From Euryodendron excelsum (Eukaryota > Streptophyta > Magnoliopsida > Ericales > Pentaphylacaceae), in the NCBI GenBank assembly GCA_033060915.1, contig CM065378.1:16775501-16839500 (forward strand): a stretch of 64,000 bases of DNA. Direction: 5' to 3'. The notes below the pieces were generated by a model, which saw only the letters and a program-made list of their open reading frames with translations, ran no database searches and had not been told where the DNA came from. Shown here piece by piece: positions 48,358 through 58,203 of this stretch; the stretch's first letter is position 1, and every line of letters begins with the position of its first letter. Both the position numbers and the translations under genes were made by a program.

Positions 48358-48851
48358 CTAGTTGCCGCCAGTTCCTCTGGCCGTCCACTCAGGGTTAGGG
48401 GAATTCCACTGGTCAGTTGATCCTTGAAATCCGGGGCGCATTTATGGAAAGGACAGCGCAATAATGGCTACAGTTGTCGTGTCGCTTCACGTACTGCCAC
48501 GAGGCAATTGGAGGTTGGCTGTTGGAAGTCGAAAAGATGTGTCGAATACCAGCCATTGATGTCCAATCACCGCAGGCCATCTAGGTCGTTAATTTCAAAG
48601 TCTTGGGGGGGAGTTTTGTTAAGTGATTTCCCTTTTTTGCCTCCTTACTTGCCTTAGTCCAATTTTTTGCATAACATAAAGAGAAATAGATAAAATAAAA
48701 AAAAAAACCTTCGCTTGCATCCTCCATCTCCGTCATCTTCAGCCGGTTGATAGGATACCCGTCCTTTATGACGTGTTACCGATTGTCCTCTAAACTTGCC
48801 ACAGACATCTTGTATTGCGGTAAGGCCTATTTCTCAGTTATATATATTAGT

Positions 48852-50084
48852 GGGCAACGCATTGTCTTTGGGTATTTGAAGGAAGGGACCAGATTCCCAA
48901 CCTCTCGTGGTTTATTGATAGACCGGAGTTCTTAGAGTCCACTTTTAGGGATGTGTGTGCGTTATTCAAACTAGTGTTTGATAAGATTAGGGACGATAAA
49001 ATTTTGGGTACGACGGCGAACCTAAAGCATGTTAGTTTGGGTTTAGAGGGGACCAATTCAGATGAGTTTAGGGTTGTGAAGCGTGAGACTGTGGAGGAGG
49101 CCTCTGTTGGCAACTCTAGGGCGTCACTAGAGGTTTTGGAGCCGGAGGAGGCTGGGGCGGCTCACTCCAGTGTCAGGGGAGAGAGGGACCAGCCCGAGAA
49201 GGCTGCCGTCCCTTATGGGGAGGTAGAGGAAGAGGAAGAAGAGGGCCCTGAGTATGAGGCCGTGGGAATCCCCGCTGTTCTCACTAAGGAGAAGGTCCTC
49301 AGTCTTTGGAGGGACTACCAGATCCCGAAATGGGTGAGGTTTAGGATTCCCAATTCTAAGGGTTGGGCCTATCTGGCAAAGAGGGATGAGATCACCGTGT
49401 ACGAGGGTGCACTAGCTGGTGGTCTTCGTCTTAGGGAGATTTTGCAAAGGCTCAGCCTCTCGCCCGAGCAGATACAGCCAAACGGCTAGAGGATCATCCT
49501 TGGCTATGTTGTCCTCTGGCAGATTGTCCTTGGATGGGACATTACGTCGAACAAGTTCTTGTACTGTTACAAGTTGACCGAAAGAGGAAAGGGCTTTTGG
49601 TACTTCTCGGGCAGGTCGGCAGGGTTTGACTTGGTCGGCGAGCTGCCTTCACCACATAAAAACTAAAAAAACCAGTTCTTCTTCATTAGCAAAGAAGGAT
49701 GGGAGTTTCCTCCCTGGGAGACCGACTTCTCTGCTCAGGTCCCTAGGCGACGGGGCTATCCGAGTAAGAAGGGTATGCTCTCTTTACTGAACTTTCTTTT
49801 ACCTTTCTTTGTTGTAGTGTCGGTCGTTCTAACTTAAGTGTCATGGAGTGTCAAGTAAGGGTAAGCCTAATTTGTCTGGCGACTTGAAGGCTGACATTCA
49901 GAAGGTTCAGGAGTACGAGTTTCAGATCGCCAAGGACTTGGTCTCCGCCGAGACCCTCGCTAACTACCTTTTGGGGCCTAAGCCGACCAAGGAGGCGTTA
50001 GCCATTGAACATGAGATGAATGAGTGTGAATCTATTCTTTTTATGATTCGAGCCTTATCTAACTCCATTCAATTTTTCTTGTAG
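48852..50084 (+). pseudogene. broken antisense ORF of element B (putative gypsy-type transposase class)
   Basis: An open + strand frame from about 48852 to a TAG at 49487-49489 reads LWVFEGRDQIPNLSWF...DRPEFLESTF, an acidic Glu-rich stretch (EEEEEEGPEYEA) and IPKWVRFRIPNSKGW...LRLREILQRLSL. The same frame continues past the stop (LGYVVLWQIV..., KEGWEFPPWETDF) with another stop near 49664. It ends at a GT-like donor near 49770, and a further coding-like block lies at 49848-50084 (FQIAKDLVSAETLANYLLG). The middle part aligns with the open ORF at 233-982. It runs opposite to the element's pol. No start ATG is identified. Confidence 0.6.
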
Positions 50085-50251
50085 ATCGTCCATCCCCTTT
50101 GGCGACCCAACAATCCCCCAAAGCTGAAGGGATGAGTTTCGATGTGAGCTTCTTGGCAAGGAAGAGGGGGAGCGCGTCGGCAGCTCACGAGGGAAAGCGC
50201 TAGAAGACGGCCAAGGTTGTTAACTTGGCGAAAGAAGCCCCTCCGCCCAAG

Positions 50252-50627
50252 AACTAAGTAGATTTTCTAATGCCATTGCCATAAGGTCGTTTAGCTCTGC
50301 TTAGTCACGTGAACTGAGCATATTTTCTAATGCCATTGCCATAAGGCCATCTGGCTCTACTCGGTCACATGAAGCGAGTAGCTTTTCTAGTGCCATTGCC
50401 ACAAGGCCGTCTGGCTCTACTCAGTCATGTGAACTGAGCAAATTTTCTGTGCTATTACCATAAGGTCGTCTGACTCTACTCAGTCGCATGAACCAAGCAG
50501 ATTTTTTATGCCATTGCCATAAGGCTGTCTGGCTTTGCTCGGTCATGTGAACCAAGTAGTTTTTCTATGCCATTGCCATAAGGCTGTTTGGCTCTGCTCG
50601 GTCATATGAACCAAATAGATTTTCTTT
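50252..50627 (+). repeat. 59-60-bp tandem repeat, about 6 copies
   Basis: The word GCCATTGCCATAAGG recurs with a 60-bp period at first (ending blocks at 50280, 50340 and 50400), then 59 bp. Each unit also has TCTGGCTCTACTCGGTCA and GAACTGAGCA-type words. It lies between the antisense ORF and the pol 3' end of element B. Confidence 0.85.
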
Positions 50628-51131
50628 GGACTGTTGTCGATTGGCTCGAAGTAAACAGTTGTTGAACGGTTGATTTTGTTGATAATATGTTGAGTTACAA
50701 TCAGGAGCCTATCACAAGTAGTACTTCCTCAAATGCTTTGCGTGCCACGGGTGTAATAGCTCCTTATCTTCCAAGTTCTTCAATTTGTGGGTCCTTTTGC
50801 TGGTGTTGTCGATCACCTTATAGGGGCCTTCCCAATTGGGTCCGAGCTTGCCATCCCTTGGGTCTCTTGTAGACTGGTTGACCCTTTTCAAAACCAGATC
50901 CCCTGCTACGAAGTCTTTCGGTCAGACTCTGGAGTTGTGGTACTAGCGCATCCTTTACTGGTAGGACGCTACCCTCATAGCTGCCTGCAGCCTCTGGTCT
51001 TCTAACAGATTTAATTTCACATTCAAAGCCTCACTGTTGGTCTCATGGTCGTACTACCTCATCTTCAGGCTGGGGAGGCCAATCTCTACTGAGATGACCG
51101 TTTTAGTACCGAAGGTCAGGGAGATCGGCGT

Positions 51132-51600
51132 CTACCTCATGGACACCCTCTCCGTTATTTTGTAGGCCCAAAGGATGTTAGAGAGTTCTTCTACCCACAA
51201 GCTTTTGGCTTTCTCTAGCTTGGTCTTGAGGATCTTCAGGAGGGATTTTTTCGTGACTTCTACCTGATCGTTGGCCTGAGGATGCTTAGGGGAAGAAGCG
51301 TGATGACTGATTCCTAGGTTGTTGAATAATTGGTTGAATTGTCTCGCTTCAAACTGCTTTCCATTGTCTGTGATGACAATCTTGGGAATTCTGAACTTGC
51401 AAACAATATTCCACCACAAGAATTTCTTCATTTTCTCTTCGGTGATCGTTGGTAGTGCCTCTACTTCCGCCCACTTGGTGAAATAATCGATAGCCACCAC
51501 TGCGAACTTCTTCTTTCCTTTGTCCAGAGGCAACGATCCCAAAATGTCAATTCCCCACTAGGCGAAAGGCCACGGGCTCTGGATCAAAGTCAGCTCCTGA
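51132..51600 (-). pseudogene. element B integrase remnant
   Basis: A 136-codon open stretch contains VAIDYFTKWAEVEAL, IVITDNGKQFEA and DQVEVTKKSLL. These are the three acidic positions of a gypsy integrase core, followed by LWAYKITERVS. The upstream zinc-finger part is separated from it by the insertion at 51631-56996 and resumes at 57002. Confidence 0.85.
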
Positions 51601-52599
51601 GTGGGCAACCTCAAGATGTTAGCGAACCGTTATCGCGCCCAGATTTTTTGCACTCGAGGAATACTCACATAAGCGAGAAAAATACTGTACTCTCTCGTTA
51701 GAACTTACCCTCCTAGAAGAATGAGCGCGACTAGGTTTAAATTGAAATTTTGACTTGAATAAAGGGCTTTTGGAAAAAGATTTGAAGTCGCCACCTAACT
51801 TGATTAAGGTGAGTTAGGTCACCTAAAAACTAAGAATAATCCGAAGACTACACTTAGGTTTTTGAAAAAATATTTTGAAAATATCTCCTCAAGAGAGGGT
51901 TTTAGGAAAATAGGTTGTTTGACAACCTTTAGAAAACATTTAGCCCTTTTTGAAAAATAACTCCTTTTTGGTCTATGAAAACAGTGATTATAGGTTCGGA
52001 GGTTGGTTACGTGTAGGAAAGACGCACTAAGCCATCACCCTACCCCGCCCTTTCGGTACCTACATGTCAATCTACCCTAGATTCACCTATGAGAGTCTTT
52101 AATTAACATATGTTCAACCTTATTCACTTTAGAAAAAGAATGTTTGAAAGGAAACTAACATGATGCATGATATGCAAGTGCAATAGAAGAGAGTTGATTT
52201 AGAAATAGATTTGAAAAGAAATTTGATTTGATTTAAAAAGGAAGAAATAGAAGTTTGAATTTGAAGATTGAAATTGAATTTGGAAATTGAAATTGAACAT
52301 TGAAAATAGAAATAGATCATGGAATTGGAAACTTAAAGAAAATTGTAGGATTGGAGATTGGAAAGAAGTGGAGAAATAGAAATTTGAAAAATGTTGTGAC
52401 CGCACCCATGAGGGTTGCCTATGTATCCTTTTGGAGGAATCAGGTCAGTCGTAGTTCGGATAAGAGTCCGATTGAAAAGAGATTGTTGGATTGGAAGAAA
52501 GAGTTGAATTGGAAATTGAATTGGAAGATTGAGAGATTGAACTTTGAATAGAGGATTGAAAATTAGAATTTGGAATTTTGATTTGAAAAGATAAAACTT

Positions 52600-53560
52600 G
52601 GAAGTGAGATTTAGATTTATTTTGGAAAGATGGAGGTTTAGGAAACCTAGACTTAGGAAAGATTTGACTCGACTTGGAAAGCTTTTAGAAAAGATTTGAC
52701 TCGAATGCTGGACTTGAAAGATTTAGGAAAGGATTGGATTTAGGAAAGGTCCGATTTAGGAAACCTCTAAATTAGGAAAGTTTCATTTTTGGAAAGTTTT
52801 GGAATTAAGAAAGTTTTAGATTAAGAAAGTTTCGAATTTAGAAAGTTTTCGAAATAGAAAAGGTTTTCAAATTAAGAAAGTTCTCGAATTAGGAAAGTTT
52901 TGAAATAGGGAAGTTTTGAAAATTGGAATGTTTAGAAAACAAGGAAACTTTGAAAATAGGAAAGTTTTGAAATTGGAGAGTTTCGTTTTAAGAAAAGTTT
53001 TGAAATAGGAAAGTATTGAGTTTAAAAATGTTTTGAATTAGGAAAGTTTCAACTTAAGAAAGGTTTTGAATTTGGAATGTTTTTTGAAAAAGTAAAGTTT
53101 TCAATTTAGGAGATGAATTTTGAATTAAGAAACTTTTGAGTTTAGAAAAGTCTTAGATTTGGAAAGATGTTGAAGTTTTGAAAAATTTAGAATTTAGAAA
53201 GTTTGGAAGTTTAGAAAGATTTATATTAAGAAAGTTTTGAATTTAGGAAATTTTGAATTTGGAAAGATTCGAAATTTAGAAAGTTTAGAATTTAGAAAGT
53301 TTTAGAGTTTTAGAAAATCTTGAGATTAGGAAAGGTTTGAGTTTAGGAAAAGTTTGAAAACTTAGGTTTGAAAAGTTAAGATTTGAAAAGAAGGTAGAAT
53401 TAAGAAAAGGTTGAATGAGGAAAGATTTGAAAGTTGAGTTTCAAAATTTAGGAAAGATTTTTATGTTCAAGTTTTGGAAACTTAAGATTTAGAAAAGTGA
53501 AAGTTTAGGAAGGATTTGAATTAGGAAAGAGTTGGATTAGGAAGGGATTGGATTTGGTTC
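52600..53560 (+). repeat. cytosine-poor tract with dispersed TTTAGGAAAG / TTTTGAAATTAGGAAAG words
   Basis: For about 1 kb the + strand is built from near-repeats of (A/T)TTAGGAAAGTTT and has very few cytosines. The bias continues more weakly to about 54300. The same type of tract occurs in copy 2. Confidence 0.7.
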
Positions 53561-55198
53561 TAAAAGAGAAAGTTTGATTTCGTTTCCAAAAACGGAGGAT
53601 TGGATTTGGTTTCCTAAACGGGAATATTTGATTTGGTTTCCTAAAGGTAAGATAGGATTTGGCAAGGATTTGAAAAGGGAGATTCTAGAAACCCTAGATT
53701 TGAAAGTGTAGAATTTTAATGTAAAAAAGAGGTTTTGGAAATGCGTATAGTTTGGATATAGAAAATAAAAGGTTTTGGAAACCTATGTTTAGAGGCAAAG
53801 TTTGAAAATCATGTTTTTGGAAAGAAAATTAGGGTTTCCTAATCGTGAGTTCTAAGGTTTGATTTGGACTCTAAGAAAAGAGATTTTTTGGAAAATGCGT
53901 TTTTGGAAACGAAGGTTTTCTAGAAGGGAATCCTAGGAAGGAGTTTTTGGAAAGTGAATTTGAAGATAGAGTTTTTGGAAGAAGATTTTAAAGAAGAAGG
54001 AGTTTTTGGAAAGTGTGTTTTTGAAAACGTAGATTCTAGAAGGAAAATACTAGAGGGGAATTTCTAGAAGAAAAATTTTGGGAAGAGAGTTTTTGAAAAG
54101 ATTTTTTGGGAAGAATTTTTCTAAGAAAGAGACCTAGGAAACGTTTTTGGAAAGTAGACTTTGAAGAGAGCATTTTGGAAAGGAGTTGAAAAATGAGGTT
54201 TTGAAAAATAGATTTTTGAAAAGAGTTTTTAGAAAACAACTTTGGAAAGAAGAACTTTTTGGAAACCACGTTGGAAAAGAGATTTTTAGGAGGAGGGATT
54301 TGGAAAAAGAGTTTTTAGAAGTTATAAAAACGTCTCACTTCCCTAAAGCGATTCTAGCCATAAAAAGGCTAGAATCACTTTAAGAAAGTGATTTTGGAAA
54401 ACAATAAGATTTGAAAATATAGACAATAAAAGTCACTTTTAATGTAACATTTTCCTAAAGCAACCCTAGCCATAGAAAGGCTAGAATCACCTTAGAATTG
54501 TGGTTTTGAAAATAAGTTTTTAAAAAAGAGATTTTGATGCAATTTTGAAAACAAGTTTGAAAACGATTTTGAAAACGAATTTTGGAAGATGCAAGATCAT
54601 GATATGCACAATGCAATTTGGGGTCGTGAACATACAAGGCTAAGGTTTCACCACATAATCAAGGGGGCCGGACCCACGTGGTCTCTAGTTAGACTAGAAG
54701 AAAGCCCCCGACACAGTGACTCTCCAATAGCTCAATCCTACACATGAACCGGGAATTCCCTTATTTCAAGCATGCAAAGAAAGGGGGGGAAAGAGATAGG
54801 GGATTAAAATAGAGAAAACCCAAGTGGGTTACTAGAGAGAAGAGAGCGGGGGAAATGCGAAAATTTAAACGGAGAACCTACCTTGTATCTTGTTTATTTT
54901 GCGCACCTAGCTTTCTTCGATTTTCGTCCTGATCTTCGTCTTCAATCTTCAAGAGCCGCCTTCAATCTTTAAACTTCAGATTGCAACTCTTCAAGTCTTC
55001 GAAGGAAGGTTGAAAGTTAGTGTATGAGTGTATGGGGGTGTGTATGAGTGTATAGGAGGCTAGGGTTTAGTGTATGGTGGCTAGGGTTTGGAAAACCTAG
55101 GGAAGCTAGGGTTTTGGAGGTGCTCGAGCTCTGTATATCAAAATATATGATTTTTAGGTTGAGTTTGTGGATCCTTTTCACGTTGAAAGCAGCTCTGC

Positions 55199-55206
55199 AT
55201 TTATAG
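55199..55206 (+). promoter_or_regulatory. putative TATA box in giant insertion copy 1
   Basis: GCATTTATAGAGGTTGGATAAC. The equivalent site in copy 2 is a better TATTTATAGAGG. This supports a promoter, as expected in an LTR. Confidence 0.4.
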
Positions 55207-56272
55207 AGGTTGGATAACACTAGCGCCTGTTGCAGTAGCGCCAAGCTAGAATTTACACTGGCGCCACTAGGAGTGGCGCCAGGCCAATTTTTAGCTTGTA
55301 GTGGCGCCAGCCATTTAGGAAATATTTAAGGTCGGCAAGTAACGTATCTTTGACTAGATTTGGGGGCATGTACTAGTGACTACCATGCAATCTTTAGCCT
55401 GGCTTCACTAGGAGTGACTCCGAAAAGTCCGGGAATGATTTGAAGGAGCCGAGAATGATTCGGAAGGCCGAAAAAGAGCAGGAACACTTAAAATAGTGTC
55501 CTGGAGGTATTTGACTTGAGAAATGAGGATAAGATAGGTCGAAAAGGTTGACTGGGCCTTTAGGGGCAAAACGGTCAATCGGACCGAGAAACTGCTGGGA
55601 CAGACTCGGACTATCCCGGAAGAAGACTTGGGATTTGAAAACATTATTTAGAATGTTCCCAAAGGTTTCCGGTTTGATACCCAGAACCGGTGTGGTCGAA
55701 AAAGGAGACTGGCCCACTAGGGACAAAACGGTCATTTTGTACCGGGTTTGCCAGAACTGACTCAGAACGATCCGAAAAGATAAAGAAAGGTTAGGAACAC
55801 TATAAAAAGCATTCTCAGGAGGTTATCGGTTTGATACCCAGAGCCGATGTGGTCGGAAAAGGAGACTAGCCCACTAGGGGCAAAACGGTCATTTTGTACC
55901 AGATTTGCCGGAACTGACTCAGAATGATCCGAAAAGGTAAAGGGAGATTGAGAACACTACAAAAAGTAGTCTCCAAAGGTTACCAGTTTGATAACCAGAG
56001 CCGATGTGGTTCCCGAGGCGTTCGGATGCCTAGGGGCAAAATGGTCATCTTGACCGGAAAGTCTCGGAAAAGGTCCAAGGGGCAGTTTGGTCATTTTTCA
56101 TCCAAGTGGGCTAATAGAAACTGGTGTTGACCTGGGTTTCGAGTGTTTTCGCCACCCTGACGGCGGTCGTCGTGACACAAGGGTCTGTTGGCAATTCCCT
56201 ATATCGACCTATTTGTGAGTATTTCTGCTACTCTAACGGTTGTGAAATTTACGAGTATTTTCGCTACTCGGA

Positions 56273-56800
56273 CCGTCTCAAGGAATAAACTGTCTCGAGA
56301 GAGGGATTGGAAAGGGGACTTACCGTCTCCGAGAAGACGTGCCTGATTTGGAACCGTCTCGAGGAATAAACTGTCTCGAGAGAGGGATTAGAAAGGGGTC
56401 TTATCATCTTCGAAAAGACGTGCTTGATTTGGAACCGTCTCGAGGAATAAACTGTCTCGAGAAAGGGATTGGAAAGGGGACTTACCGCCTTCAAAAAGAC
56501 GTGCTTGATTGAAACCGTCTCGAAAAATAAACTGTCTTGAGAGAGGGGTTGGAAAGGGGACTTACTGCCTTCGAAAAGACGTGCCTGGGTTGGAACCGTC
56601 TTGAGGAATAAACTGTTTCGAGAGAGGGATTGGAAAGGGGACTTACCGCCTTCAAAAAGACGTGCTTGGGTTGGAACCGTCTCAAGGAATAAACTGTCTC
56701 GAGAGTGGGATTGAAAAGGGGTCTTACCGCCTTCGAAAAGACGTGCCTGGACTGGAACCGTCTCAAGGAATAAATTGTCTCGAGAGAGGAGTTGGAGTTG
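56273..56800 (+). repeat. ~81-bp tandem array, about 6.5 copies
   Basis: Units begin CCGTCTCGAGGAATAAACTG at about 56273, 56354, 56435, 56515, 56597, 56678 and 56758. Most contain two CTCGAG-type sixmers separated by AATAAACTGT, so each unit can form a small hairpin. Confidence 0.9.
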
Positions 56801-57001
56801 GAATTGGAAAGAAACAATGTCCTTAAGGGCATTTTGATCATTTTGCCTCTATTTGGGCTTGGTGGGCCGGCGAAGCGATGGATAGACGGGATTTGGACTT
56901 TGAAAGTTAGTTTTGGTTGGAATACGCCCACAATGACTTGAAAACAAATCTGGACGAAGTGTAGACTGCCGAGCGGTAAAAAATGGGGTGCTTACAACCG
57001 T

Positions 57002-58188
57002 TGACACTTATCGCACTTTTTAATGAATTATTTGGAGTCTTTTTCCGTGGTGGGCCAATAATAGGCTGTTCGTAGAATCTTCTTGGCGAGGGATCGATCC
57101 CCCAAGTGGTTTTCACAAATCCCTTTATGAACTTATCTCATCACATACTCTGCCTCTCCCTCCGTGGCATAACGAAGCAACGACAGTGTGTGCCCCCTCT
57201 TATAGAGGACCTCGTTCCGTATTAGGTACTTACTTGAGTGGTACTATACCGGCCTTACTTCATTCTTATCCTTCGGTAAGGCTCCGCTTTGCAAGAAATT
57301 CTTGACCTGGCTCATCCATGATGTTTCGAGTTCGATCTGGTTTACCTCCAGACTCTGGATGCTCGGTGAATTAAGGACCTCCATTGGGACGTTCGGGTCT
57401 GGCTTTTTGGACGAGACTGGCCAGCCTCTTCGTTCTGGAGACTCAGGACATGTTTTAGCAAAATTTTTGCAAACCTCCTGGCTAAACTCTTAGCCATTTG
57501 GCAGTATTGCTTTATGTTGTCCTCCCTAGCTTCATACTCTCCCTAGACTTGCTCCATCACTAATTGAGAGTCACTCCGCACAACTATATGCTCGGCTTTC
57601 ATTGGCAGAGCCATTCAGAGTCCGGCAATGAAGGCCTCGTATTCTGCAACGTTGTTGGTGGTGGGGAACTTGAAACGGAGAGTATATTCAATCTTGTGAC
57701 CGTCAGAAGTGACAAGGACCATGCCAGCACCACTTGAATCACTAGTAGAATAGCCTTAACATTTAAGACCCAATGGCTGCTGATGGGGTCGTCTTCGGGG
57801 GTGGCAGTGGAAAGGTTAGTGAATTCTGCTATAAAATCCGTAACAGCCTACCCCTTGATTGCTAGCCGGGGTTGGTAGTAGATGTCAAACTGGCTAAGCT
57901 CGACTAACCACTTTACTAAGCATCCCGACATCTCTGGCTTATGTAGAATGTTCTTCAAAGGTTGTTCTATGAGGACCACTATCGTGTGGGCTTGAAAGTA
58001 AGGTCTCAAGCGCCGAGCCGCAGTCACCAAGGCTAGTGCCATGAGCTCCACCTTTAAGTATCTTTCCTCTGCCCCACGTAGCCCCCGATTTGTGTAGTAC
58101 ACCGGCTTCTGGATTCATTCTTCTTCTTTAACCAGGGCTAAGTTCAATCCTGTCGCCGAAACTACCAAGTACAAATACAGTTCTTCCC
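57002..58188 (-). pseudogene. element B integrase zinc-finger, archaeal-type RNase H and RNase H remnants
   Basis: The sequence resumes the element where insertion copy 1 entered it (57002, next to the integrase zinc finger). It continues through sequence aligned with 41600-42700 of element A. The best open piece, 58102-57848, reads YYTNRGLRGAEERYLKVELMALALVTAARRLRPYFQAH and is the end of the retroviral-type RNase H. Stops and indels are frequent. Confidence 0.75.
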
Positions 58189-58203
58189 ATAGACAGCGCC
58201 AAT
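58189..58203 (-). other. element B primer-binding site
   Basis: The - strand reads ATTGGCGCTGTCTATGGGAA, a mutated form of the element A primer site, directly beside the 5' LTR. Confidence 0.6.

Larger units (their letters stand above)
51631..56996 (+). mobile_element. giant non-coding insertion, copy 1 (5366 bp; solo LTR or LARD, Ogre-like)
   Basis: It starts TATCGCGCCCAGATTTTTTGC (copy 2 has TGTCACGCCCTG) and ends GTGCTTACA. A perfect 5-bp duplication ACCGT flanks it (51626-51630 and 56997-57001). It interrupts element B between integrase core and zinc finger. No ORF has a recognisable domain and no second LTR lies inside. The early motif GAAGTCGCCACCTAACTTGATT resembles the start of Ogre LTRs, which are known to reach about 5 kb, so a solo LTR left by recombination is the best reading; a LARD is the alternative. 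The Ogre link is from memory. Confidence 0.7.

Noticed and set aside
46003..48360. LTRs of A and B read as one element with three LTRs
   Set aside because: LTR pairs match better within A and within B, each with its own primer-like site and interior; two separate elements fit better.
54036..57116. Small - strand ORFs in the giant insertions (e.g. 56264-56494, 56491-56931)
   Set aside because: They translate the tandem arrays and purine-rich tract into repeated Ser/Phe-rich peptides; no conserved start or domain.
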